Shown one piece after another: positions 36,057-50,500 of a stretch of DNA of 64,000 bases. The stretch comes from Elmis aenea (lineage: Eukaryota > Arthropoda > Insecta > Coleoptera > Elmidae), in NCBI GenBank assembly GCA_947652605.1, contig OX393581.1:5398640-5462639 (forward strand). The letters run 5' to 3'. Both the position numbers and the translations under genes were made by a program. Every line of letters starts with the position of its first letter. Position 1 is the first letter of the stretch. Under the pieces are notes generated by a model. That model had not been told where the DNA came from. It worked only from the letters and a program-made list of their open reading frames with translations, and did not search any database.

Positions 36057-37125
36057 ATCAAAATTACTAAAGTCATGATTCTAAAATTACCTAGGCATGT
36101 ATACCTAACATAGTCGAAGCCGTTTTGTCAATTTTAGCAAAAGCCGCCCAAGCGTCGGTACCTCTTTTGCAATAAATACCCCATATAAGAGTGATAACAT
36201 TAATACAGTAAAACAACACCCTATATAAGATACAATAACTAGAAAATTACTAATGTCATGGTTCTAAAATTACCTGGGCATGTTTACCTAACATAGTTGA
36301 AACCCTTTTTGTCAATTTTAGCAAAAGACGCCCAAGCGTCGGTTCCTCTTTTGCAATATACACCTCATACATGGATGATAACATTAATACCGTAAGACAA
36401 CAACCCGTATAAGATACAATAACTAAAAAACTATTAAAGTCATGGTTCTAAAATTACCTGGGCATGTTTGTCTAACATAGTCGAAGCCGTTTTTGTCAAT
36501 TTTAGCAGAAGACGCCCTAGCGTCAGTACCTCTTCTGCAATATATACTGCATATATGAATAATAACATTAATACCGTAGGACAACACACCGTATAAGATA
36601 CAATAACCAGAAAATTATTGAAGTCATGGTTCTAAAATTACCTGGGCATGTTTAGCTAACATAGTCGAAGCCGTTTTTGTCAATTTTAGCAAAAGACGCC
36701 CAAGCGTCGGTACCTCTTTTGCAATAAATACCGCATATGAGAATGATAACATTAATACAATAAAACAACACCCTGTATAAGATACAATAACTAGAAAATT
36801 ACTAATGTCATGAGTCTAAAATTACCTGCGCATGTTAACCTAACATAGTCGAAGCCGTTTTTGTCAATTTTAGCAAAAGACGCCCAAGCGTCGGTACCTC
36901 TTTTGCAATATATAACGCATATATGGACGATAACATTAATACCGTAAGACAACACCCCGTATAAGATACAATAAATAGAAAATTATTAAAGTCATGGTTC
37001 TAAAATTACCTGGGCTCGTTAACCTAACATAGTCAAAGCCGTTTTTGCCAATCTTAGCAAAAGACGCCCAAGCGTCGGTACCTCTTTTGCAATATATACC
37101 GCATATATGGATTATAACATTAATA
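36057..37125. repeat. 184-bp satellite, six tandem copies, each with a conserved hairpin
   Basis: The anchor GTCATG lies at 36072, 36255, 36439, 36623, 36807 and 36991, giving a period of 183-184 bp. Copies are highly similar; the sixth stops near 37125. Each unit has a 34-nt hairpin (36137-36170, 36321-36354, 36505-36538, 36689-36722, 36873-36906, 37057-37090). Its stem is GCAAAAGA/TCTTTTGC with an inner GACGC-CCAA-GCGTC. Units also carry ACACCCTGTATAAGATACAA, like the ends of local MITEs. No coding frame is shared by the copies. Confidence 0.92.
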
Positions 37126-38260
37126 ACTTCACAGGTGTTTTATACCAGGGCTCCATGCACCCTCAAGCGGAGGCGAAGCTTCTACAAGGGGTATGTGTCA
37201 AATACAATGTCCGGATTGTTTTATAGAGTTGGTCTGGATGTGGTGTTTGATTTTTTGGATAATTTGGATCGATCGTAACATTGTGTTTTACTAAAAACTG
37301 TAATTTTATCGGTAGTATAAAAATAAACGCATCAAATTACATATACTACTCTAAAATTAATAAGAAATACACGTTACAAAAAACAAATAAAAAACTGAAT
37401 GTTAAAAGTGAAACTTGCAATAAAAAAATGTTTACAATTAGGAACTGAGAAGTAAAAAGTTTGGTGGTACTTAGTTTTCTTACCTAATTTTTAGTTTGAC
37501 TTAGTTTTTAGTTTTTGAGATGTTTTTCTCTGAATTAACCAAATCAATTTCTCATTCTATTTACGGTAACTTTTTGTTATTCGCTGACACCTTGTATATG
37601 CTTGGATAAGACTAAAGGGTCTGTATTTTTGAAGTACATGCCCATTTGCCCATTCTACCTAATGTAAAAGTAAATTAAAACTCAATTAACTTCTCTGAAT
37701 TATAGAATAATTGTTATACTGTTAATGATTTTGAAATGCAGTGCAGACACTCTCCAAGTAACCTAAAAATACCCAATGGGCTCATTTTTATAAAGTAGCT
37801 AAGAAATTTACAAAAAAATCTTTACTTTTTTCCATACAAAGAGGCGAGAACTTGTTTTTAATAAAAAGTATGCAAGTGTACAGGATACCGACCATTAGCA
37901 TTGACCGGATACTAACGTTAGGTTAAAAAGCTTTTATTGCAAAGTTAATATCTTTGAAAGGCTATTAAATGGTAGACCCTGGTGTTATACAGCGCAAGCA
38001 ATCAACGAAATAAACATTCAAAAACCTTCACAACTGTAAACAATAATTGTTTAACGTTTTAAGAATGAGCGTGCAACAATAAATGCTCGAATGTACTATT
38101 ATACTTTTTTCTTATCTTCCCTCATGTTATGTGTTGGCATACGCTTGGTACCTTTATTGCATCGATTCGATTGTGATTGAATTATTTACCTCAACCCACA
38201 GACGTGACTCACACGTCACCGAGTCGAACGTTAATTACAAAGCTTTGTTTTATTTTTCAG
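37126..38260. other. Intron DNA before the first coding exon
   Basis: No repeats or coding homology. A pyrimidine tract (TTTGTTTTATTTTTCAG) ends at 38260 and serves as the splice acceptor of the exon that follows. Confidence 0.5.
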
Positions 38261-38531
38261 TGCCACTATGATGATGGTGGATTACGGTTCCCACTTTACG
38301 GGTTCAACACTTAGCGCCGATACGATTTCGGGCAGTGTCACCAGCGTCCAGAATCGAATAAGGACGCTTCGACTGGTCCGCCCGAGCACGGGTTCCTTGC
38401 CGCCACCAGGACTTACTGCTCGACATGGGCCCAATTTAGGATTTAGCATAAGAGGTGGTCGAGAACACGGAACAGGATTTTTCGTTTCAGTTGTTGAGCC
38501 TGGTTCTGAAGCTCACCGCCAGGGATTAAGG
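38261..38531 (+). CDS. dysc: PDZ gene, first coding exon (start codon and first half of PDZ1)
   Basis: Acceptor TTTTTCAG ends at 38260 and the first ATG is at 38268, the first of three consecutive ATG codons, with A at -3. It encodes 88 residues: an N-terminus rich in Ser/Thr ([10 protein letters not shown]...), then [10 protein letters not shown], and the PDZ carboxylate-binding loop and strands [20 protein letters not shown], ending in HRQGLR. Donor AGG/GTAAAT at 38532, phase 0. The open frame continues past the donor to 38606 but loses family resemblance there. Confidence 0.88.
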
Positions 38532-41500
38532 GTAAATAAACAAATACAAGTTAAAACTTTAATTAGAGGAGTTTGTATTGGGTTCGAATACTTTTTACGT
38601 AGGTAATAGTGTATAGAATAAGAAGAGTTGTAAAAATCGTATAACGCACGAGTGTATAATTACTCGACAACTCGAGTTTTGTACTATACTTTTTCTACGA
38701 CCACATAATATATACGATTTTATCAGCCTTTTGGCTACTAGTAAATTATTAACTAGTGAAATAGCTAAGTAAACACACTCTTAATTGTCATTTTGGACGT
38801 GAGTCTACTTTGATCATTTCTAAGCAACTGTACATACTTACTGGGCATGCAGGTTGTACAGTAATGATCATTTAACGAAGTGGTCGTAGAAAAAAAGAAG
38901 TTAGCTTGAATTTGATTTAATCATGAAAATAAAACCAAGGTCGACACACAAGTAGGTTAAAATTTTAGTTCCAGAATAAAGTTATCGCTTATCTTTACAG
39001 CTAAGCGTAGGTTTAAATATCGAAAAACTAAATTTAATGCTAATTATTAATATCTAAATAAAATTTCATATCTGTAGAACTGAAAAAAAAATTACCTTCA
39101 AAGTTTTTTATTTACTTAAGTAATTTGGCAAGAGATTCCTTTTAATTCTGCAATAAATGATCCGATTAACATTTGCCAAGTCAAAAATTGTTTTCCTGGG
39201 AGATGTCGTTTTTTATGGACACCATTTTTTATTTCCACATAATTGGCCAAAACTTTTTATTCTGATTTCAAAAATAATGTAATATTTTTTTAGGAATAAA
39301 ATGTTTTAAAATTTCTTTTGGCAGTAATTAAAGTTTTCCTTTTGTTGAAACAATTGTACAGTTTAAACATTGATTAATAAAAAAAGTTGCTTCTTCTTCA
39401 TTAAATTTACATGGTAAACGAATCATATAAGATGTCATAATAATAAAATAGTCTCCAACTTCAATTTTGTTTTGCAAATATTGCCTTAATTTAAATCTAA
39501 AGAAATTTTTGTGATGCCAAAAGTTGTTCTTATTCTATTTTTATCTCATATTTTGATATTTTTCCGTTTTTCCTGTGTCAGGTAAAATACCACAAGCGAT
39601 TTAAATTTCTAATGAATGCAACCACGATATCTTATCAACGATAAACTTCATGCTAAATAAACGCCAGTCATCTGTTAAAACAGCCAATACATACAAAGTA
39701 TATTGTTTAAAGGATAAAAGCCTGACTTATTGCGTTGCATTTTTCTTTAGAACCACTAGCCTTTATGATAGCAGTTGGTGTTCCTTAGCTTCAATATTTA
39801 TTTCCTTATATTTATTCCAGAAATTATTTACGCATTTGCAAAAAGCGTTTAGCATGAAATCCATGCAATATTCCCGTTTAAAAAACCATTTTATTTGCAT
39901 GAGCACTTTTATGGAGACATTTTATGGACGCTCAAACCTTTGTCGTTACTTTATTTATAATTTCAAACAACATTTCTGGATGTATCGTTATAAATACTCA
40001 TGTAAATAATCGTAAAACTTGTTGGGGAAGTACTATTTTACATTAACGATTCAATAATAATCGAAAGAATTGTACAGGCAGAAACCCAACCGTCCGTATG
40101 TAAATTTCAGACAAGTTAGAAGTCGTTTTTTAACTTCGCATCTACATCTTCGTTACAGCTTCACTAAGTACCGACGTACAGATAGCATCTCAACTAAATA
40201 TCTACTTTATGAGTCAGTGATTCAGCTGCAGTTATTGTTAGGTAGAATTTTATGCGACATTGCTCCCTGCAAAACAACAAGTCGTACGGCAATAACAACA
40301 CAGTTATAAACGAAGTTAAAAGATGGAAACTGAATCTGTTAGTGTCAACTTAGAAGCCTTACGTGTGACTTTAAACCAGTACTAGTAACGTGTAGGTGTG
40401 AATAACATACATACTTCGTTTTCTATTGTTATATAAGAGGATGGTATGAAAAATTCTCGTGCTAAAAAGGCCTTTTTTAATCCTTAATGACCAATTCGCA
40501 AAACTCCTTAAAAAAGGCAACCGCTTCGAAATCCTTTGCGCGCTTTTTGCCAGTGTGAAACTTCTTCATGTTCGGAAACAAATTAAAGTCAGACGGGGCT
40601 AAATCTGGCGAAAAGAGTGCAAGAGGCAACCATTTCTCAATTCGTAGCGCTTTTATAGGGTTTTTTACGTTTTCTCCGGAACCGGTTTAGATATTTTTAA
40701 AAACTTTGCACCATTTTACTAAATAAAATAACAATTTTCGTAAGTGCCAAAATGTCTTTTTACTTTTTCATAACCAATATTTTTGTTAGCAATGTAATAT
40801 CAATTAAAATTACAATCTTAACAGGTATTTTAATAGCTTATTGTCCAATATACAATAATTATTTTTGCCTTGTGTGTTTTTTATAGTAAGTAAATTACCA
40901 AGAAGATATTTGAATCCACTTTAGCATTTGAAGCATTTCCTAAAAATTAATGACAAATTCTGAACTGGTGGAAATATTTTAATGACTCGTACGAATAAAT
41001 TAAAGCCATGTTAAGCAATTTAAATAACAGAGAATTTCAAACCTCCCAATTTGTATTCAAACTGGATTTTTTGGGATAAATATTTATAAAAACACACTTA
41101 TCTACAATCGCGGTTGTTATAATTATTTGAACGAGCTTTTGTTGCGATGCAAAATATTTCTTACAGCTTCGTGAGGTTTTGGCGAAGTATATATTTTAAG
41201 TCTGATTTTAGTAACAACATGAACAAAATATTAAAAAAAAAACATAAAGCCAGCAATAAACATTAAGAAATAACTGAATTTGAAAGTATAAGACTGTGTG
41301 AGTTTTAATTACGTTATTATTGTTGTGTCTCAACCATTGCTTGGTTAGTGAAATATTATATTCAATAAAATAACCTGCAATAAACAGATGTTTAAGTGTT
41401 CTATAGAAAATAGTAAAAAAACACGATTTCCGTCAAAATTCCCATCCTGTAACGAAGTCATTAACCGCAGGAATCTCTGATTTCTAGCCATTTAAACTGT

Positions 41501-44500
41501 TATGAGCCATTTTGTTAGGCCATACTATTTGATAATGTTCCAATAATGCGTATACTTATTTTGAACCTCTGTGAGTCGCATTTTTTCGAAATTTTTACCG
41601 TCTCTTGTTTTTTGTTATTTCTGAAATTCTATTATTCCTCTACTTTATAAACAGGATGCAATTCTCTACAGCGTTACGTGAGCAACTTTGTTATTGTAAA
41701 AGTTAAAGAGTCGATTAGGTAAATGAGCAAACTTGGACAAAATTGCAAACAAAATTAAATGGCGTTTAAAACATTAACTATTAATAACAAACACATTTAT
41801 TTGCCCTAAAAAGCTGTGAAGGCATTTTCTCCGTGTGTGGCTGATATTGTGATGTTTGGTAAAGGTTTTTTACCATTTCCAACGAACTGTTAAAATTAAT
41901 ATTGTAACATAGAAAGCTTATTTCATTCTTGAATTAAAGGCGAAATAAAAATCTTATAATAATATATATTAACATTATTTTACATGACTTATTTATGTAT
42001 ATTATTTTTAATAACCAGTGTTTATCATGAGTATGCGCAAATTGTTACAATAATTAGCGCCACCTAGTTGCAATCAAATGAGTTTAAATCGCGCATTTTT
42101 CAAGATTTACTTTTTTCATTAACTTATTCAAAGAATGCAGGATTTATAACTTTCAAAAGTTGAAATATTGCCGCCGGAAACCCAGCATAAACTTGTTTAA
42201 TAAACGGTTATGCCGATCGGCCATTTCCGTCGACAATATTCCAGATTCTACAAGCAATATCCTTCGGTTTTAAACCAATTAACTCAAAAATAGCTGCGCA
42301 AATTTAAATTCTTTCAAATTTCAATACAAAAGGCTGCTTATACTGCGTATTATTCATGAAAGTAAACTATGCAGGCTGATTTGAATTCGAAAAATTCGCT
42401 TGTTACAAGAGCATGAGTTAGAAAATCTATATACTGATTATTCATTTAAAAAAACATATCTGCGACAGTTTTCAAGAAAATTGAAAATGTCTAAAAGTTA
42501 AACTTAATCTTTTTAACCACAACTGTTGCCCACTTTACCAGGATATCTGATACGAAACAATCTGCCAAAATCAAACAACATCAATAAATATACGTTTGAA
42601 AGAGATCATAAAAGTTTATAGCCCAAAACAAAACGATTAGAAATACGATATTAAAAAATTTAACAACCTATTCGTTGCAATTATGGATGTAGAGGATGCT
42701 AAAAGTTTCACCAAACGTTTACAAAGTAGTAATAAAACTTCAAAATGAGAACAACACGCACTTGTGCTTTATTAACGCAAATAATTAGCAGGAATAGTAT
42801 ATTTAATAATACATCTTTAATGTCGATTATAAATTTTATGCATTTCACACACGTCTCGATATACTTGTTAACGTTCAACAGTTAAACCTACCATCAAGGC
42901 ATATACAAAAAAAAAATACATTACCTATAGGTTGAATTTAAAAAAATGTATGCCCTTGATGTGAGTCTATTTTTTAACTTCTTGCAGACAAGTGCAAAAA
43001 GTTCTGCAAAAAAATCCAACAGGGGTCGCACTTTTCAGCCCCCTGTGAAGGTGGGAGATGATTAAAAATATTACTATAGGAAACTTTTTAATAAGTATAA
43101 AACATCTACCAAATATCAATCTCCTACATATATCCAAATTTGAGAAATAAAATAAAAACCTAATTTTACCACCCCCTTTTAGGGGTATGTAACTCCGAAA
43201 GAAGACGTCTAACGAATCACCTCCTAAATTTTGTTGCAGTACTTAAGAAACACCCTGTATATAAGAACAGCAATTCTAATATAAATTATACAAATAGTTT
43301 TTTGTTTAAATAGTTTTGAAATTTAATTTTTTTGTTTTTTGAAAATCATGGATCTGTTTTTCCATTTTGTTGAAAACCTTGATGTGATAGCATACATCTG
43401 TGTGTGCCATTGAATTCAGAGCATGTGACTTATTTAAGAACAGCAATTATAATTTAAATTGTGCAAATAGTTTTTTGTTCAGATAGTTTTGAAATAAACT
43501 TGGTTTTTTTGGAGACTAATCAGCTTTTTTTTAAATCTTACTGAAAAACTTGATGAGATACCAAAAATCTGTGTGCGCCATTGAATTCAGAGCATGTGAT
43601 TTATATAAGAACAGTTATCAAAATTAAAACAACGTTCACAATGTTCTGAAATGTCGGCTTGTGTTATTTTCATTGATTGCAAGTTTAACTAGCTTAAATT
43701 ATGAATTTTACAGATAAATGTAATAACGAGCCATTTACAAGTTGTCAGGTCCAAGTAACGTCGACATTAAGGAACCGTCCGTAATTAAAAACGACCAGTG
43801 GCCCCATTAACGTACGCCCAGAAAAAAAAAACAATCACCGAATACGGCTTCTTCTGGCAGCTAATAAAAGTAAAATGAGCCCGGAAATACCATACTCCAT
43901 TACTTGATCTCAAATCCTAGCAGCGCATTCTTATGTTACACGCGTCCAGTGCTTGAATTTCGAGATTAAGTTGCATGGTAGCAATCGAAAAGTAACAGTA
44001 CTCGAACGGTCATGTCCTGAAATCTGTATTACGCACGTAAATTATTGCGTCACGTGCCGAACTGAACTCGAATTACAACAAACTAGGAGTCCCTTGTGTT
44101 AACGTTTCGTGATCTCCGGAAACGGTACTTATTTTTGCATGTTACATCGCACGATTTGCACATGAGGGCGTGCAAAACACCTGCATAACAAGAATAAAGT
44201 ACAAGTAATAATAAATTCCCTTATAATGAAAGTTTTAGTCTTGAGTTTAACAGCCGGGAACACGATTCTAACGTCTGTAACGGTATTTTGTTTACTTTTG
44301 CTCTCAGCGATCTCCTTAAACGATTTCTAAGATTCATGACCACGACACACAATACGTCATAGTAACGTGGTTCATCGTCTTTAACTTTCAAACGATTGAA
44401 AATTTTTCCAAAAGCTGAGAAATGTCGAGAATAGGAAAAGTTTATAATTTATTCATTATAAAATCATTCTTGAATTGAAAGAGAAATTATAACAAAAATA

Positions 44501-47500
44501 CTTTGTCATGTCATCTGTCTATTCTAATATAAATATTATTTCGAAGAGACAACTACAAAAATGTTGCATACGATATTACTTCTTCTTCTTCTTAATCGAA
44601 TCCTCTTGTACCGTGTCGAGGAATATTTTCCTAATTCTTTATTATGTTTCTCCACTTCTTTCTATCGTTGGCTTACTGGGCACCTGACTCATATTTCTTC
44701 TACACTTTACCTCACTTCGTTTCCTAATTATTTGTTTGTTCTTCCTCTATTTTTTCTTCTAAACTTCATTTTCCATCCAATTTTTGCGTACCGACTTTTC
44801 GTCATGCTTAACAGATGTCCCAGCAATCACAATTGGTTTGCCTCCTTCTTTTTCTTTGCATCTTTTAAGCTTAGGCCTCTTCTAATTTTATTATCGATTA
44901 GTTAACATCCTTCTATTCTTTTTAAAAATTTCATCTCCTGCGTCTGTATTATTTGCTGTTGCGGTCGTATTCGTGCCCAAGTGCCCAAGAAAATGGAAAA
45001 AATCTACATAATTGAGCTAAGATTCGCAGACGACATGGTCTTAGTCGCGGAAACAGAAAAGATTCTGCAACATGATCCAGAAACTCTAAACCAGGAATTG
45101 GAAAAAATCAATATGAAAATAAATACAGAAAAAAACAAAACTATGATTCTTACAACAGAGAACAAAGGGCATAACATCACTTTAAATGGGCTCAGGTTGG
45201 AACAGGTAGAAAGCTTTAAATATTTAGGAGTGATCACAGAGAAAAATGGAGGAAATAAGCGAAAGGACAGGAAATGTGGGAAGAATAATTAATTGTTTAA
45301 AATCGACATTTTTTTGAAATAGAGAAGTCCCAAAACGAACAAAAGTGGAAGTGGTAAAAAAGATAGTAACTCCGGCACATTTATACAGAATTGAAACGTG
45401 GACACTCACAAATAAAAATAGTAGTGAATGCAGCTGAAATAGTATTTCCAAAAAAAAAACAAGGAAAAGCCAAAAAAGAACATTTAGAGAACATTTAGAG
45501 AACAATTAAAGATAAAATCAGTAGAAACAAAAATACAAGAAAGGTAGCTGGGATGGTTGGATTACATTTGTAGGATGAAAGAAGAAAAGCCTACGAAGCA
45601 AGATCACAGGAAAAAAACAAAAGAGGTAGACCGAAACAAACCTGGCAAGACGAAGTTAAAAAAGCAGCAACGGATGGAAACATCAAATGGAAAGACATAA
45701 AAAAGCTAGCACGAGACAGAAAAACACGTAAAAAAAGTCAGCACAACACAACTCTACAGTCCTACACCTAACAGTCTAATTGACTGGAAATCTGTGTACA
45801 ACCAAGATTAATATAATACTTGCCTCTGGAGTTAATACAACGTATCTGATAGAAATTGTGGCGGATGAAAGTGAGAAAATGTATAATAGGGTAAAAAACA
45901 ACAAAGTTGTTATAATATTTTTACATGCCAGGCTCACAATAATTACAGTGTTACTAATTTATATTTATAATAAGCCTTAAGCTGTCTTTTAACAAGTCAT
46001 GGATGATTTAATTTATTATAATGTAATTATTGAAAGTTGCTTTTATGTGTAGTTTGATTAATAATCGTACTGTAATTATTTTGATGTTAACTTTTTTTTT
46101 TTTTTGGTAGTTTTATTCTCATTCATTGTACAGGATTGCCCAAATTTGAGCTTTAACATGAGACTACCGTTGCATAATTCGATGCTGAAAGCTGATCTGA
46201 AATAAAAATTGTTTTGCCCTTTTAGTTCGGAAGTTATTCAGGAAAAATTAAAGGAAATGGTTTCGTTTTTTCTTCTATTTCCCTTCTTTCTAGAGATATC
46301 AAGCAATTGCGAACTCTTTAAATGATTGATAGCCACGTTTTTGTTTTTTAAAGTCAAAAGTCTCGTCAGTGAGGCAAAAACGAATATTTCTTTTAGCAAA
46401 ATTTCGTTAAAGATTGTACAAAGTTTTTAAGGACATTTTTTTTAAACGAAAATTATCTTCTTGTACTAAACTTTAGGAGCATTAGCGCATTATTAACTGA
46501 AAATTTGAGACTCAAAACATTTTTTATTTTTGGGTGTAATGCACATCTGCAAAAATCTTTAAATCCTTTAAAAATAAATCTTATCTCAGAACAGCCTCTG
46601 TTTATTGTTTTTTTTAAGAATCAAGTATCTTCGTTAGTGTTTGTTGCAAGCATAAATTCAAAGACTGCTAACAAATTTACACTATTATGTTCACTGTGAG
46701 CTTCCAGACGTATTTAATTAGATTTCGAAGCCTTCATAATATGGTTACAACCGATTTCCATCCTGTTAAAACTTAGTTGGAAACGTTCAAATATAACGAC
46801 GCAATTCATATCAGTTTAATCAGTATGTATCCATAACACGTTCCATTAACACTAAATGCAATATTATTTAAAGCCGTCAATGCGCAATATCAAATTAATT
46901 TAAAATTCATAACGTATACATGAAACGCAATTACACATCCTTTAGGTTATAACGAACGTTAACACGTGCAAATCTAGCTTAAATTAAATGAAAACGACCA
47001 AAAAAGCCATCTGCAACATGATGTGTTGTTATCATAGTAACAATTTTAAGTGTGTGCAACTATGTACAAAACCATTATGCTAAATATAGATGTCATTCGC
47101 GCGGCACAAGTAGTTAATTTATCAGCATTTGACGATGTTAATGCTCCATTATTACAAGTATACTACTTCATTCATATTAAATTCTGTATCTAGGGTATTA
47201 AAAGCCAATAAACACAAGAATAAATCAAGAAATATGAAGCAGAAAGCATGTAGATGTTTAATAATTGTAGATTGTGTTTTTATGGCTTGTTTTCCAATTC
47301 AATTTTGTTGCGGTATAAGTACAGTAGGGTTTCTGCCCCGGTATCAGGGGATCCCGGTTCATTTTAACCTATTTTATATTACCCATATATTACTTATTGT
47401 CCCAGTATACCTATTCCGAAACATTTGGAACATTTTATTTTCCTTTATTATGTGTTAAGATCTTTGTAACGTTATTGTAACCTACCCATATATATTATAA

Positions 47501-50500
47501 ATATCTTTCTTCTTCTTAACGTGCATATCCTTTACTGGATGTTGTCGATTTTAATTTGGTTAGCATTACGGAATAATTCTGTGGTTTTAGTGTTAGACCA
47601 AGTTCTCAGATTCTTCAACCACGAGATCCTTTTCGGTCCCAGACCCCTCCTTTCCCTGAAGTATCAGTTGCAATAGTCCGTACTTTTCTGGATGTCTCAT
47701 TATTTGACCCAAGTACTCCAGCTTTCTCCTTTTAACAGTACTCACAACCTCTGCCTTTAGTTTTAATATCTTAGGACCTTGGTGACATGGTCCGAGTAGA
47801 TTCTAAGTGTCTGTAAGTCCATTTTTGGTTTATTTATTTCAAAATATGTGTATTGACATAATTTATTACATCTCGGGATCAAGGGAAATCCCAGAAAAAA
47901 GCCCGATTTCTTTCCGGAATCCCCAAAATGTTGAATATGAGGAACCCTAGCACACAGTAGTTGCTATTCAGTCTGTTTGGTAACTGTTCTTTATAAAACC
48001 AATGTAATAATAGTAGACAAATTAGACTTGTGGAAGCCTTTGGAAATAAAAACTTTCTTTGGTAACTAATAAATGTTGAGTATGATTTAATGTCCATGTT
48101 TTTTGTTGAATGAATTGCAATATTGATAATGGAGAATACTATAAATAAATTTGGCATAAACCCATAACATATCAGTAAAAATATTAATTTTAGACAATTA
48201 TGTGGCAAGTTTTTTATGTGTTATTTGTAAATGGTCAACTTTATTGCGTTTTATGATAACAGAAACGTTTCGCTTCATTAAATTATAACAAGGACACCAA
48301 GCAATCCTGTTTAGTGGCATCTATCAGGACCGCTTCTTTGAAATTTTTCCTGAAAGAACGATTGTAAAAGCCAGTATTTAATATTTTCTGTGGTACATTT
48401 TTTGGAAATTCGTTTTTTACTGACTTAAGGTCAATAAAGGTAATACCTAGTATATTTTGACGTATACATATTGGCCTTATCTTTCTGTTAATGTTAGTTT
48501 GTGTTACGTAGAATGATAGGGAACTAATTGACAGCTATTGCCGTACCAGATAAGACTGGCAGTGAGTCATGGAACAAACACTTATCATTATTTTTCAATG
48601 GTAAGGTACATTGTGTGTACAACAGCTCATGTCAATTACCTTTGATGCCCCCATATACGTGACAGTCCCACGAAAGAAAATAATGTTTGTTGTTATACAA
48701 GTAGAATATTTTTATAATGAAGGAAAATTAAAATTTAATTAGAATTTATGCAGCTTTTTATCATCTTTCGCATGGTTTTGTTGAACTTTGTATATGTACT
48801 TAACAGTTTTTTCTTGCAACTATTAAAATAAAATCTGAAATTGGTGATCCAAGTACTAGCTTATTTTCGTTTTGTGCATACCGTAAGCTTGTTGATGTAC
48901 CTACAATAAAAAGCAAAGGAATATTTATTGGCTTCAGCGTTCTAACCTTTAATTATCTCCTGATTTTATAAATAATGAACTTCCGAATAAAATTACCCGG
49001 TAGAGTGCAAAGAAGAAATCGTTAGATCTTATGATAAGGGATAATTTGCAGATTTAAACAGATATTAACGTTTAAATACAGTTTTTATTGCTTATAATTC
49101 TTTGCTTTGTTGGATATAACTGTTTTTAGAAGATTCTTTCGGGTATGCGAATTGAGCAAGCAGCTATTAAAATAAATTGCTGTTAAGAATACATCATAAA
49201 CATTCTATAGTGAGAAAGGTTTGCAAAGATTTTATTGGCTTGGAGTTGCTTAGTACGTTAGATAAGCTGTGGATTCTAGAGTACATACTCAGAAAAACGA
49301 AACTATCGTTTATTTATTTATATATTAGGTACTAAATTACCTTTACACTTTCTTTAGAACTTTAACATCTGCAGATGCAAGCGGAAATAGGAGTTGTCGA
49401 GGATAATTCAAATTTAAAGTCTTTGTAGGGTAGCAAACTTACATTTTTTCATCGAACCCATTGCTAAACATTGTTTTTTATTTCAAGATATTGACTGGTT
49501 GAAATTTTCCAAAGGAAGCGGAAATGCTAACTAAATTGAAAATGCAAGTGAAGAATCCTGCGTAGTTTTTAATTTTAAACAATTTTTATATTTACACTTT
49601 TGACGTTAAATAATCAGGGAAGCCAATATTTGCAACTATTTAATTTTGTATGGTAAAGTCCTTTGTACAATAAACTCACCCTGTAGGTACAGGGTGGGCA
49701 AATTTCGATGTTTTCATTGGAAATCTCGGTAACTATAACAGGTATCGAATAACGGACCGCGCTTCCTCGATCTCTTTTTTCGAGAAAAAGTTAATGGTGA
49801 AAGCTAAAATTGGTTGTCGTCTTTTGTTTTCGAGTTATCACCGATAACTCGATTTTTCGACTTTTCGTTTTATAACTATATCTGGCTTGTTTATGTCTCA
49901 ACTGGACCATGGATAATGCGGCATATACTCCTTTTATTTCAAACTTCTAATTATATCAACAAATACCAAAAACCATTATACCATAAGCCAATGTACTTGG
50001 ACGCTGTTACTTCTTGATCTGATCATAAACTCCCGTGGTATAAATACTCATTAAAATAATAACTATAATTATAACAATTACTAATAGCACAGCGCACAGC
50101 AGAAGAGCACCACATACAAAAATATAAATTTTAAAGCATTTGACAAGTGATTTCCTGGTTTCGTGTGAATTTGACAAAACTTACAAGCGAGGTCGTGGAC
50201 CTTGAAATTGTACAACTAACAAATGACAAATTTCAAACAACCGTTCCGTAGACTAAAGCCGAGAAGGAACACCGCGCTAAAATGATAAAGTGGTTTCCGC
50301 ACTTAAAAAGCATTCCGAGAATTAATAAAGGTTTATTTTTAAGTCAGGTACATGGAATTAGTCAGTATGTTGTTGCAAGATGTTTGACATCATTTTATTA
50401 CCTTACATTTTGTTTATGTAATGCTATTGTTCCAAGCCAAATACGTGTATCGAAGGTACGACAAATTTCGCTGGAATTTATTAATTTCAAAACGCCCGCG

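Noticed and set aside
36057..37125. Tandem array considered as a CRISPR array
   Set aside because: The 184-bp units are contiguous repeats without unique spacers, in animal DNA, with no associated genes.
44561..44905. 114-codon hydrophobic frame that looks like a membrane protein
   Set aside because: The hydrophobicity comes from a pyrimidine-rich strand (CTT/TTC repeats). No family is recognised and it abuts a LINE copy.
47129..47458. 109-codon frame
   Set aside because: Its second half lies in the hAT copy starting at 47335, so it is a chance fusion of intron and transposon.
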